Source: JAKLHL01 sp964411885
GTDB lineage: Bacteria; Bdellovibrionota; JAFGOL01
Length of the DNA stretch: 46,482 nt
Assembly: GCA_964411885.1 (NCBI GenBank)
Contig: CAYPMK010000008.1
Location: forward strand, 1-46,482
Direction of reading: 5' to 3'
The notes beneath the pieces are model-generated. The model was not told the DNA's origin. It saw nothing but the letters and a program-made list of their open reading frames with translations, and searched no databases. The position numbers and the translations under genes were made by a program. This document shows, in pieces, positions 34,627-43,570 of this stretch. The stretch's first letter is position 1. Every line of letters starts with the position of its first letter.

Positions 34627-35682
34627 ATGAAGAAGATCCTTTTATTTTTTATATCTCAACTTGTATTTGCTGATCTAGCATATGGGATAGTTAAACTTAA
34701 AGATGTTGCTCAAAGCGGATCTGGTTCTACGGGTATAGTAAGAATTGAATTCAATGGTAGCTATAAAAAATCTAAAGCTGACGTTGAATACAAGGACGAC
34801 AGGATAGAAATAGTATTGAAAGATGTCTTTTCTCTGCCTCCAAACAGGATCTATAAAGTTTCTTCTGATAAATCTTCTGTATCAAAGATAAGCTCTAAGT
34901 TGTTGCCAGGTAATATTATAAGACTAAGCATATATTTTAGGATACCCTTGGATGTTATACAAAAAACATCTAATTTAGATGTAGAAGATAACATACTTAA
35001 ATTCACGTATAAAACTGTGCTAGATGAACCAACGACTGCCGTTGAACAAAGCAATGAAAGACCTGTTGATGCATACGCTTTGGCCATGCAGGGATCAAAT
35101 GAAAGTATTCAAGATAATGGTCCAAACGAAGATCAAAACGCAATCAATGGATCTGATATAAATGAAAACGTAATAACTGATAAGACAAAAGACGCGTCAA
35201 AAGCTGGTCCGTCTTTGTTGAGTGTGGCAAAAATATGGAAAATATTAAAAGGAGCTTTAGTGCTTTTGTTAGTAGTAGTATTTTCTATAGGGGTTTTTTA
35301 TTTATATAGAAGATACTCTTCTGGGATGTCAGAAAGCATGAATCTGTCTTTTGGTAGATCTGAGCCAGTATCTGATAATAATAAAATAGTTAAAGATATG
35401 AATAAGGTCGTACAAGATAATTTTAGATCTGTTATTCCTAATACTAATACTATGTATTCGCCTACTAATAATCAAATAAAAGTATTAAGTAGTCTTAATT
35501 TAGACCATGGGAAAACAGTTCATGTAGTTGAGTATATGGGTGAGAAGATGCTTATAGCAACGAGTAAAGATAGTGTTACAATGTTGTCTAAGTTGGATAT
35601 GAAATCTGCATCCACCAACAATGATCAGCCAGATCTTTTTAAAAATCCAAAATTTAAAGATAGGTTCGGTAGCGATTTTTAA
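34627..35682 (+). CDS. AMIN-like plus FliO-like single-pass membrane protein
   Basis: This is a 351-aa protein. It has a signal peptide (1-19) and a beta-rich periplasmic region (about 22-130) resembling AMIN domains (VRIEFNGSYKKSK, IRLSIYFRIPLDV). A polar Asn/Asp-rich linker (135-195) and one transmembrane helix (about 207-228, LVLLLVVVFSIGVFYLY) follow. The cytoplasmic tail carries a FliO-like beta segment at about 284-322 (IKVLSSLNLDHGKTVHVVEY, then MLIATSKDSVTMLSKLD). FliO helps assemble the flagellar export gate. No flagellar gene is near, so the role may differ. The ATG at 34627 follows GGGGG; a TTG two codons earlier is less likely. Confidence 0.6.
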   Translation: MKKILLFFISQLVFADLAYGIVKLKDVAQSGSGSTGIVRIEFNGSYKKSKADVEYKDDRIEIVLKDVFSLPPNRIYKVSSDKSSVSKISSKLLPGNIIRLSIYFRIPLDVIQKTSNLDVEDNILKFTYKTVLDEPTTAVEQSNERPVDAYALAMQGSNESIQDNGPNEDQNAINGSDINENVITDKTKDASKAGPSLLSVAKIWKILKGALVLLLVVVFSIGVFYLYRRYSSGMSESMNLSFGRSEPVSDNNKIVKDMNKVVQDNFRSVIPNTNTMYSPTNNQIKVLSSLNLDHGKTVHVVEYMGEKMLIATSKDSVTMLSKLDMKSASTNNDQPDLFKNPKFKDRFGSDF

Positions 35683-37986
35683 TTACTTGCTCCAAAAGCC
35701 ATCATCTTTACCAAAGCCGATGGCTTGTCCACTTATAAGTAAATTAAAGGTAATGTTATATTGTATTCCGGGTTTATCATAAGGAGCTGTGGCTGCAAGC
35801 TTAATGAACCAACAAGAAGATGGGGGGTAATATATTACATCTGCATATTTGTCTTGGATCTTATCTTTTAGAGTACCTTTGATTGTGTTGTTCAATATAA
35901 ATCTTGTATTGAAACCAAAACGCCAAACTCTGAAACCAAACCTTAGTTTAAATTGATCTATGTTGTAAGATGGGTCTGTTTTGTCGTGATAATATCCTAA
36001 TCCCAAATATGTTTCTCGTTCTCCAAAGAAGAGCTCGCTACTTGTTCCAAGTTTTTTTGTATATACGTTATAAAAATTAGACAAAAGGATGTTCATCCAT
36101 TCGTACGTAGCTAAAATATCGGATCTTAGATATCCGAATGGTTTTCCTGTTTTATCTAAAAAGTCGTAAGTTTGATAAAGTCGCCATTGTAAAGGTTGTA
36201 ATATGGCATAATTGTCCTCTATATCCTCGGACGTTTGGTTTGTTTTACTCTTGTGGGCTCTCTCTCTTAAATCAAGAAAATCTTCTTTTGATGAAGTCCT
36301 CATGCTCGGATCAAAAGAACAAGAAGAACAATTCTCTCCTTCTCCTTCTTCTTTCTCTTTGTTCGGGTCAACAAAATCTTTTATATATTTAGCCATTATC
36401 CTGTTGTTAATACCGTAGGTTATAAGATTGGTCTTTCCGATGCTGTCTATTGAGTCGAACATTGGTGAGCTTATGTTCCCGTTGGTGTTATCGAAAAAGG
36501 GATGATCTGATTGGTCTACCCACGGAATTATGTGATAGTTAACAAATGGTTCAATTGTATGTTTGATAGATCTGTATTGTTTATCTTCTCCTCTTTTATA
36601 TATTCTAGATATTTCAGAGCTTATGTTCGCCATTATATCAGCATAAGTTCTATTAGCATGTCCGTCCTCTTTAAATATATAGTGATCATATCTTACTCCT
36701 GCTTGTGGTGTTATCTTTATGAAGTCCGTGGCTATTGGTAAAGATATTCTTGGATATACATCTACTCTTTGGCCTTTTCTTATAAATTCATTATTATCGA
36801 AAGAACTGTTATTGTTTATATCGTCAAAGTAAGGCCCAGATCTATATATATTAAGGTAAGACACGTCTCCCTCGAACATCAATGCTGATAGTTTAGCCTT
36901 GGCTAGTTTTACTCTTAGTTCTGGCAACTTTTGTAGCTGCATTCTATTAGAATCCATTGGATTTCTGCTTAAAAGGTCCTCGTAGTAGTCAGCTTCAGCA
37001 ATGTAGGCAATGTTTGGTGTATGTGTGGTTAACAGGAATTTGCTCTCTAATGCTGGGTCTGCTCTACCTTCCATTTCGTCGGGGAAATCTCTGGGGATAT
37101 TATCATCGCTTACGTATCTTAATTTTATTTTAGTATAAGTTGTGTCAGCCAATTTGAATTGTTGATCTAGTTTTGCTCCATGACGTTGTTTTTTTCCAAG
37201 AGGCTCTCCATTATAAATTGTGTTAGAGAATTTTTTGTCATCAATATGGAAGTAGTTTAACTCAGATCCAGATTCCTCTGCAAAAGCTGATCTAAATTCA
37301 AACCCTTCTTTTAATCCTCTACTACCATAGTGTCCGAGAGTGAATGTTGCGTCGTGGCTTCTTGATATAGCCCAAAAGAAAGACTCGTCTATGTTAAATC
37401 CATCTGTTCCAAAACCAAAATCTGGAGGTAAAAGACCAGACTGTCTTTCGTCTTTTATCGGAACAACTAGATATGGTAGATACGTTATTGGTAGACCGAA
37501 GGTTTCTATTACCACGTCTTTCATGTGAGCGTATTCCCCGTTTGTAAGGTCTATATTGTTACCATAAAGACGCCAATCTGGTGGTTTATTAGAACAACTA
37601 GTATATCTTCCTTCTCTAATCAAATATCTTTCTTTGCTAACTCTGTTTATTTCTGCTCCCTCAAAGATGTCTTTTTTGTTGATTATTGTTCCATCCAATA
37701 TTTTCCCCTTTGGTGAATTAAGATTCCCTGTTATTTTGGATGCTTTTATATTAGTCCCCTGAGCATCGTAATCTACATTTCCAGTAGCTTTAAAATCCTG
37801 TGTTTGTGAGTTTAGCTCTACATGATCGGCTTTAAGAGATGTATCGTTGTATAGTATTTTAACATTACCATCTAAGTTGACCTTGTCACCAGAGGCTTTT
37901 CTTGAATATTTATCTGCAGAAAATCTTGGACCAGTATTTTCTGCAAAGGAACATGAGATCAAGATTGATATTATGATCAAGAACAT
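35683..37986 (-). CDS. lptD: LPS-assembly protein LptD
   Basis: LptD is the outer-membrane barrel that inserts lipopolysaccharide. The 767-aa protein has a signal peptide (MFLIIISILISCSFAE), an N-terminal jellyroll/OstA domain (about 25-110, with LNSQTQDFKATGNVDYD), and the conserved LptD barrel with LPITYLPYLVVPIKDERQ and SGLLPPDFGFG. Cysteines are few, so the interdomain disulphides of E. coli are not obvious. It shows the organism has an LPS-type outer membrane. It follows folC by four bases and converges on the AMIN/FliO-like gene. Confidence 0.9.
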   Translation of the reverse strand: MFLIIISILISCSFAENTGPRFSADKYSRKASGDKVNLDGNVKILYNDTSLKADHVELNSQTQDFKATGNVDYDAQGTNIKASKITGNLNSPKGKILDGTIINKKDIFEGAEINRVSKERYLIREGRYTSCSNKPPDWRLYGNNIDLTNGEYAHMKDVVIETFGLPITYLPYLVVPIKDERQSGLLPPDFGFGTDGFNIDESFFWAISRSHDATFTLGHYGSRGLKEGFEFRSAFAEESGSELNYFHIDDKKFSNTIYNGEPLGKKQRHGAKLDQQFKLADTTYTKIKLRYVSDDNIPRDFPDEMEGRADPALESKFLLTTHTPNIAYIAEADYYEDLLSRNPMDSNRMQLQKLPELRVKLAKAKLSALMFEGDVSYLNIYRSGPYFDDINNNSSFDNNEFIRKGQRVDVYPRISLPIATDFIKITPQAGVRYDHYIFKEDGHANRTYADIMANISSEISRIYKRGEDKQYRSIKHTIEPFVNYHIIPWVDQSDHPFFDNTNGNISSPMFDSIDSIGKTNLITYGINNRIMAKYIKDFVDPNKEKEEGEGENCSSCSFDPSMRTSSKEDFLDLRERAHKSKTNQTSEDIEDNYAILQPLQWRLYQTYDFLDKTGKPFGYLRSDILATYEWMNILLSNFYNVYTKKLGTSSELFFGERETYLGLGYYHDKTDPSYNIDQFKLRFGFRVWRFGFNTRFILNNTIKGTLKDKIQDKYADVIYYPPSSCWFIKLAATAPYDKPGIQYNITFNLLISGQAIGFGKDDGFWSK

Positions 37987-37990
37987 TTAT

Positions 37991-39247
37991 TCATGCTCCT
38001 AGTAACCTGCTAAAATACTGATAATTATATATTGACCCCGTTAATAGGATGATTCCATCATTGTCTATTATTTTATTTAAACAATCCATATGGTCTTTGC
38101 ATATGACGAGCTTGTCAGGATGTCTAGTTAAAGAATCTAAGTAATCTTCTTTTTTGAGTTCTCTATTACGGATCTTGGTTGGTATAAGATAGACCTTATC
38201 TGAGAAGCCAGAGATTATGTCTATCATTAAATTATAATCCTTGTCTTTCATAAAACCACATCCGGTATAGATGTTTTTGTCTTTGTAAGTCTCTTTCATA
38301 AACTTTGCTGTTGCCGACATTCCCTCTACATTGTGGCTTACATCTAACAGAACTGTCTTGTCTTTAAATATTATTTTCTCAAGTCTTCCTTTCCACAGTG
38401 TTGAATTTATAGCTCTTTGCGTTTCATCTTTGTCTGTAATTATCCCAAGTGCTCTGCTTGCCACTATTGCACAAGCTGTGTTCATTATTTGGTGTTCGCC
38501 TTTTAATTTATTAACAAGACCTTTGAAAATAATGTTCTTGTTCTCTAAAAGATCAAACGTGTCATCCTTGTTAATTTGTATATCGAAATCCTCGCCCATC
38601 GATAATATCTTAGATGCTTTTATCTTTTCAGCCTCTTTTTTTAGTGTTTCCATGCAGCTTGTCCTTGAAATTATCACTTTTGTGCCAGTTTTAAATATAC
38701 CTGCTTTTTCAAAAGCTATTTTTTCAAGTGAATTTCCCAAATATTGCTGATGATCTAGGCCAATACTTGTTATTATACAAACTTCAGGTTTTATTATATT
38801 CGTCGCATCAAGTCTCCCGCCAAGGCCAGTTTCTATTACTGCGTAAGAGACATTATTGGCCTTAAAGTATAATAAGGCTAGTAGCGTTGTAAATTCAAAA
38901 AAAGTCAGGTTTATTTCTTTTGTTCTGTTGAATATTATTGCCGATAGTTCTTTTATTTTGTCATCAGATATTAATTCGTCATTTATCATTATCCTTTCGT
39001 TGTATTTTATGAGGTGAGGGGATGTGTAAAGACCTATTTTCTCTTTTGGTAGTTTAGTTCTAAGTATGTTGTAAAGCACAGATGATGTGCTTCCCTTGCC
39101 GTTAGTGCCAGCTATATGAGTCATGTGAATGCCAGACAGATCTAGCCCAGTTAGTTCAAGGGCCTTTTTCATGTTGTCTAGCCCAAGTTTTATGCTGAAT
39201 TCATTCAGCGAATATATTTTATTTAGGATTTGTTCCATCTCTGTCAT
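37991..39247 (-). CDS. folC: Folylpolyglutamate synthase / dihydrofolate synthase
   Basis: FolC adds glutamate to folates. The protein has the typical start LNKIYSLNEFSIKLGLDNM, the P-loop AGTNGKGSTSS, TSPHL, ETGLGGRLDATN, and LDVSHNVEGM near the C-terminus. I choose the ATG at 39247 (418 aa): a TTGAAA-N16-TATTAT promoter ends seven bases before it and the upstream in-frame codons are unlike the family. There is no Shine-Dalgarno site. It diverges from hisS and is cotranscribed with lptD. Confidence 0.9.
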   Translation of the reverse strand: MTEMEQILNKIYSLNEFSIKLGLDNMKKALELTGLDLSGIHMTHIAGTNGKGSTSSVLYNILRTKLPKEKIGLYTSPHLIKYNERIMINDELISDDKIKELSAIIFNRTKEINLTFFEFTTLLALLYFKANNVSYAVIETGLGGRLDATNIIKPEVCIITSIGLDHQQYLGNSLEKIAFEKAGIFKTGTKVIISRTSCMETLKKEAEKIKASKILSMGEDFDIQINKDDTFDLLENKNIIFKGLVNKLKGEHQIMNTACAIVASRALGIITDKDETQRAINSTLWKGRLEKIIFKDKTVLLDVSHNVEGMSATAKFMKETYKDKNIYTGCGFMKDKDYNLMIDIISGFSDKVYLIPTKIRNRELKKEDYLDSLTRHPDKLVICKDHMDCLNKIIDNDGIILLTGSIYNYQYFSRLLGA

Positions 39248-39254
39248 GCTAGAG

Positions 39255-39282
39255 ATAATACTATTTGGCATTGATTTTTCAA
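39255..39282 (-). promoter_or_regulatory. folC promoter (leaderless type)
   Basis: On the minus strand TTGAAA (39277-39282), a 16-base spacer and TATTAT (39255-39260) precede the folC ATG at 39247 by seven bases. The hisS -35 box (39271-39276) lies inside its spacer, so RNA polymerase could occupy only one of the two promoters at a time. Confidence 0.55.
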
Positions 39283-39298
39283 CTTCTAGTGTTATTAA
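39271..39298 (+). promoter_or_regulatory. hisS promoter (leaderless type)
   Basis: TTGATT (39271-39276), a 16-base spacer and TATTAA (39293-39298) lie six bases before the hisS ATG at 39305. There is no ribosome-binding site between. The element overlaps the divergent folC promoter. Confidence 0.55.
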
Positions 39299-39304
39299 AT
39301 ACCC

Positions 39305-40594
39305 ATGATACAAGCTCTAAGAGGCATGAAAGACATACTCCCGCCAGAAAGCTCTTTGTGGGATAAGCTCCAAAGACTTGCTTCCTCTGTTTTTTCTTCA
39401 TTTGGCTATCAGCTCGTAATAACACCTATAGTTGAGAAAACAGAACTTTTCGCAAGAAGTGTTGGAGAAGGAACAGATGTAGTATCTAAGGAAATGTATG
39501 TTTTTACTGACCGTGGTGGTGAATCTATTTGCCTTAGACCAGAAGGTACAGCCTCTATAATGAGAGCGTATCTAAATGATCCAGAAGCTAAGTCAAGACC
39601 TTTGAAAGCTTGGTACTGGGGCCCCATGTTCCGCTATGAAAGACCTCAAAAGGGCAGGTATAGACAATTTCATCAATTTGGTATTGAGGCGATAGGTTCT
39701 AGCTCCCCATATGTGGATGCTGAACTTATATATATGTTGGATGTTTTTTATAAGGAACTTGGGATAAATGATGTTCGGGTTGAACTTAATTCTATTGGCT
39801 GTGAGCTTTGTAGACCTTCATACAAGGATTATCTTGTTAAGTACCTTGGGTCTAACGAAGATAAATTATGTAATGATTGTAAGAATAGAATAAATACAAA
39901 TCCTCTAAGAGTGTTGGATTGCAAAGTAGATAATTGTTCTAAAATAATTAATGGAGCTCCTCTTATACAAGATTTTTTGTGTGTAGAATGTAACTCACAT
40001 AACGACGTTGTTTTGTCTGTTCTAGATTCTTGTGGTGTTAAGTATTCTAAAAATCCTTTGCTAGTGAGGGGATTGGATTATTATTCTAGAACGGTGTTTG
40101 AGTTCGTTAGCGACAATCTTGGTGGTAGACAAAATGCTTTGGGCGGTGGTGGTAGATATGATGACCTCTCTACTCAAATTGGTGGACAAAAAATACCATC
40201 TGTTGGCTATGCCGGAGGGGTTGAAAGAACTGTTCTTTTTATGCCCGAGTCGGACAGTAAAAAAACAATGGTCTATGTAGCAGCACTTGACCAAGGTTCA
40301 TTGAATTCTTTAGCTCCAATAATATATGAATGCAAAAAACTTTGTATAGATAAAAAAGTTCTTTTTATAGACGATGATTTTAAAGCTAGGGATATAAAGA
40401 AACACTTATCACGGGCCGACAAGCTTGGAGCAAAGTTTGCTTTGATAGTTGGCACTAACGAACTTAACTCAAGTTCTTTGATCATCAAAGATCTTGTTGA
40501 AAAAAAGGAATCTAAAATTGATGTTAAATATAACGATGTAGGATCTACTGCTAAGATTATCGTCGGGAGGATGCTTGAAGAAAAGAACTCATAA
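39305..40594 (+). CDS. hisS: Histidyl-tRNA synthetase
   Basis: This is a class II synthetase of 429 aa. It starts IQALRGMKDILPPES, has RPEGTAS (motif 2 region), FRYERPQKGRYRQFHQFG, GLDYYSRTVFEF, the ALGGGGRYDDL histidine-binding loop and the C-terminal anticodon-binding domain. The ATG is the first codon of the conserved N-terminus. aspS starts within its last 20 bases. Confidence 0.96.
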   Translation: MIQALRGMKDILPPESSLWDKLQRLASSVFSSFGYQLVITPIVEKTELFARSVGEGTDVVSKEMYVFTDRGGESICLRPEGTASIMRAYLNDPEAKSRPLKAWYWGPMFRYERPQKGRYRQFHQFGIEAIGSSSPYVDAELIYMLDVFYKELGINDVRVELNSIGCELCRPSYKDYLVKYLGSNEDKLCNDCKNRINTNPLRVLDCKVDNCSKIINGAPLIQDFLCVECNSHNDVVLSVLDSCGVKYSKNPLLVRGLDYYSRTVFEFVSDNLGGRQNALGGGGRYDDLSTQIGGQKIPSVGYAGGVERTVLFMPESDSKKTMVYVAALDQGSLNSLAPIIYECKKLCIDKKVLFIDDDFKARDIKKHLSRADKLGAKFALIVGTNELNSSSLIIKDLVEKKESKIDVKYNDVGSTAKIIVGRMLEEKNS

Positions 40595-42166
40595 TTGTGG
40601 CGCTCTAAGATTAAATAATGAGAACGAAAGAGTTGTGCTTTCTGGATGGGTTAATTCATTCAGAAATCACGGCGGACTTATATTCATAGACGTAAGAGAT
40701 AGATATGGGATAACCCAGTTGGTCTTTGACCCTTCTTTTGCTGAAGCACATAAAATTGCAGAAGGCCTGAGGAATGAATATGTTGTTACAGTAGAAGGTC
40801 TTGTGAGAAAGAGACCAGATGGTCTGAAAAATCCAAAAATGTCTACGGGCGACATAGAAGTGCTTTGTGACAAAATAGAATTACTTAGTAGATCGAAACC
40901 TTTACCAGTACAGCTTGATGAACACAACGAGGCGTCTTCTATGCTGAGGTTAAAATATAGGTATCTAGATCTTAGAAGACCTAATATGCAAAAGAATATA
41001 ATTATACGTCACCAAGTCGCTCAACTAACAAGATCATATTTAAGCTCACTTGATTATCTAGAAATAGAAACACCAATATTGATGAAAACAACTCCAGAGG
41101 GTGCGAGAGATTTTCTTGTTCCAAGCAGATTAGAACCAGGTAATTTTTATGCTTTGCCACAGTCTCCTCAAACATTAAAACAAATACTTATGATAAGTGG
41201 TTTTGATAGGTATTTTCAACTTAGTCGATGTTTTAGGGACGAAGACCTTAGGGCGGATCGTCAGCCAGAGTTCACACAGATAGATATAGAGACATCTTTT
41301 ACGCCAGTAGAACAACTTTTTGTTGAAATGGAAGGTTTGGTAGAAATGTTGTGGGACAAAGTGTTGGGTGTAAAACTAAAAACACCATTCCCTATCATCA
41401 CTTATGAGTATGCTATGGATAACTATGGTTGTGATAAACCAGATCTACGATTTGACATGAAACTTATAGATGTATCGTCTGTATTTAATAATTCGAATTT
41501 TAAAATATTTAAAGATGCTGTTAATTCTGGAGGAATAGTTAAGGCAATTAGTNNNNNNNNNNNNNNNNNNNNNNNNNNNNNNNNNNNNNNNNNNNNNNNN
41601 NNNNNNNNNNNNNNNNNNNNNNNNNNNNNNNNNNNNNNNNNNNNNNNNNNNNTGAATATAAATTTGTTTGGGTGGTGGATTTTCCACTACTTGCTTACAG
41701 CGAAGAAGATAATAGATTCTATGCTATGCACCATCCTTTTACAGCTCCTGCTGACGAAGATCTTTCTTGTTTTTTGAGTGGTGACAAAGACAAACTCAAA
41801 AATGTTAGAGCTAAAGCCTATGATCTTGTTTGCAATGGCATGGAACTTGGTGGAGGTAGTCAGAGAATCTATAGGGAAGATGTACAAAAAGCAATGTTCA
41901 ACGCTTTGTCCATAGATGAAAAAGAAGCTGAGCTAAAATTTGGTTTTTTTCTTGAAGCATTAAACTATGGTACTCCTCCACATGGTGGTATTGCCTTTGG
42001 TCTTGATAGACTGATCATGATATTGACAGGATCTTCATCTATAAGAGATGTTATGGCGTTCCCAAAAACGCAGAAGGCGACGGACTTAATGCTAGAATGT
42101 CCTAGTCCAGCATCAGAAGAACAATTAAAAGACCTCTCGATAAAAGTACTTAAAAATCAAGCTTAG
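40575..42166 (+). CDS. aspS: Aspartyl-tRNA synthetase (interrupted by an assembly gap)
   Basis: The first 326 codons run to the N block and carry the OB-fold anticodon domain (VVLSGWVNSFRNHGG), motif 1 and motif 2 (FRDEDLRADRQPEFTQID). After the gap 171 codons continue from 41654 with WVVDFPLL, HHPFTAP, GGGSQRIYRED and motif 3 (HGGIAFGLDRLIM). The two sides are in different frames across the 100 N, so the gap length is not real. With a usual size near 590 aa, about 90 residues are missing. The start is TTG at 40575 behind GGGAGG and overlaps hisS. Confidence 0.93.
41553..41652. other. Assembly gap (100 N) inside aspS
   Basis: This is a run of exactly 100 undetermined bases, the standard placeholder for a scaffold gap of unknown size. 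The flanking aspS codons are out of frame by two across it. Comparison with normal AspRS length suggests a true size nearer 260-300 bases. Confidence 0.97.
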
Positions 42167-42169
42167 AAC

Positions 42170-42199
42170 TTGACTTTTTATATATATTAGTAATATAAT
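42170..42199 (+). promoter_or_regulatory. Promoter of the repeat/Myb-like gene
   Basis: TTGACT (42170-42175), an 18-base spacer and a perfect TATAAT (42194-42199) lie between aspS and the next gene. The predicted start near 42206 gives a leader of about 37 bases with a GGAGGTGT ribosome site. The downstream gene therefore has its own promoter. Confidence 0.65.
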
Positions 42200-42242
42200 T
42201 AACAAGTGTCAGTTATTCATTTTATTTTGGAGGTGTCTTTAA

Positions 42243-42917
42243 ATGGGAAGGATCAGAAAAAAATGGTCTCCAAAGAAGGTAATGGACGAGATAAAAAAGT
42301 TAGAGAACAAAAGTGCTTCTTGGAATCACAGGAATAATTCTTCTTTATATAATGCCGCAGTAACTCATTTTGGGTCTTGGAAAGCGGCTGTAAGGGCCTG
42401 TGGTTATGATTACTATGAAATAAAAAAGGTAAGTAATAAGAAGTGGTCCGATAACGATATGGAGTTCTTAAAGAAGAATTACCAGAATCTTTCTACAGAG
42501 GATATTGCAAAAATATTGGGAAGGAGCAAAAATAGTATTAATACATACCGTCATAGATGGGGCTTGAAACTTAACCTAGATAGATTTACTGATTCTGAAA
42601 AAGATTTTATAAGAAAAAGTTATAAAAAGATGAGCGACAAGGATATAGCAGATAAAATAGGTGAGAACTCTAATGCCGTATATTATTTTAGACTTAAAGA
42701 GAACCTAAAGAAAAGTGGCCACTGGGACGAGGATAAAGTAATATTTGAGATACGCGAGCTTTTTGAACAGGGCAAGCTTAGGAATATAAGTGCTAGTGAT
42801 CCTTTATATGCAGCAGCAAGGCGTTGCTTTGGTTCTTGGAAAAAGGCTGTAGAATCTTCTGAACTGCAATACGAAAAAATAGTTAAAAAAGGTCGTAGAA
42901 AGAAAGAAGAACAATAG
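42243..42917 (+). CDS. DNA-binding-like protein with two flanking repeats and two Myb/HTH units
   Basis: The 224-aa basic protein is symmetric. Residues about 7-55 and 161-207 are copies of one repeat, each starting W-x2-x-KV, with helix and a closing FGSWKxAV (FGSWKAAVRACGY and FGSWKKAVESSEL). This resembles the repeat seen next to homing endonuclease domains. Between them are two Myb/SANT-like helix-turn-helix units (about 68-108, WSDNDMEFLKKNY...STEDIAKILGRSKNSI, and about 116-155, FTDSEKDFIRKSY...SDKDIADKIG). No nuclease motif is visible. It is probably a transcription factor or nucleoid protein. It has its own strong promoter and SD site. Confidence 0.65.
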   Translation: MGRIRKKWSPKKVMDEIKKLENKSASWNHRNNSSLYNAAVTHFGSWKAAVRACGYDYYEIKKVSNKKWSDNDMEFLKKNYQNLSTEDIAKILGRSKNSINTYRHRWGLKLNLDRFTDSEKDFIRKSYKKMSDKDIADKIGENSNAVYYFRLKENLKKSGHWDEDKVIFEIRELFEQGKLRNISASDPLYAAARRCFGSWKKAVESSELQYEKIVKKGRRKKEEQ

Positions 42918-42934
42918 TTAATTTTTAGTTCTTA

Positions 42935-43429
42935 TTACTGTTGATCGCCTACACCGTAGTAAAAACCCATTGGTGAGCTTTGTGGCTGTCTAAGTTCCAT
43001 AAATACTGGGATGCTTGGTGAGCTTTCTCTATCATACTGTATGGTAGCAAGACACACTGAGTATGTTCCACCAGTAAAAAGATTTAACTTAGCTTCAAAT
43101 ATTTTTCCAAGACTTGAGTATAAAGAATTATCTGTATTGTAAGTTGTAGAATTTAATATTCCATATATTACTTGTGTCGCTATTGGATCTTCACAGTCGT
43201 AATCTGATCCGTCAGCTATTAGTATTTTTATTCCATGAGCATTGGTATTTGTAACATCCCAATCAACTCTTACGTTATACATACTTTCTGCCGTAACTTT
43301 TAGTCCGCCCTGTTGTTCATATGGTAATCCTGTAGGATTTATCAAAGATATTGTTAAAGGTAGTGGTCTTTGTAGTCCACATGCACTGATCATTGCTAAA
43401 AGCCCTGCAAGGATAAGTATCTTTTTCAT
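42935..43429 (-). CDS. Hypothetical lipoprotein
   Basis: This is a 164-aa protein with a lipoprotein signal (KKILILAGLLAMISAC, lipidated C17). The mature part is short, polar and rich in Tyr, Ser and Thr, with beta-strand character (YNVRVDWDVTNTNAHG), possibly an Ig/fibronectin-type fold. I do not recognise a family. The start at 43429 follows GAGGAG; seven upstream in-frame codons are unlikely. A sigma-54-type promoter precedes it. Confidence 0.65.
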   Translation of the reverse strand: MKKILILAGLLAMISACGLQRPLPLTISLINPTGLPYEQQGGLKVTAESMYNVRVDWDVTNTNAHGIKILIADGSDYDCEDPIATQVIYGILNSTTYNTDNSLYSSLGKIFEAKLNLFTGGTYSVCLATIQYDRESSPSIPVFMELRQPQSSPMGFYYGVGDQQ

Positions 43430-43478
43430 ATTTTTATTCTCCTCATGCAAATTTTTAGAGTTCTTCTATATGATATTC

Positions 43479-43494
43479 TGCAATTTTCATACCA
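43479..43494 (-). promoter_or_regulatory. Sigma-54-type promoter upstream of the lipoprotein gene
   Basis: On the minus strand TGGTATG-AAAA-TTGCA fits the -24/-12 pattern TGGCAyG-N4-TTGCw, with GG and GC exactly ten bases apart. The predicted start is near 43468, about 39 bases before the ATG at 43429, with a GAGGAG site in the leader. It lies in the 141-bp stretch between the rhomboid and lipoprotein genes. Confidence 0.55.
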
Positions 43495-43570
43495 TATTAA
43501 AAAAATAAATAAAATCAATGTCTTAATATATATTTAGGAGTTTTGGATTGTATGTATTATTGACAGTTGT

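Noticed and set aside
40575..41777. Frameshifted aspS pseudogene
   Set aside because: The change of frame occurs only across 100 placeholder N. Motifs 1-3 are intact on both sides, so it is a gap artefact.
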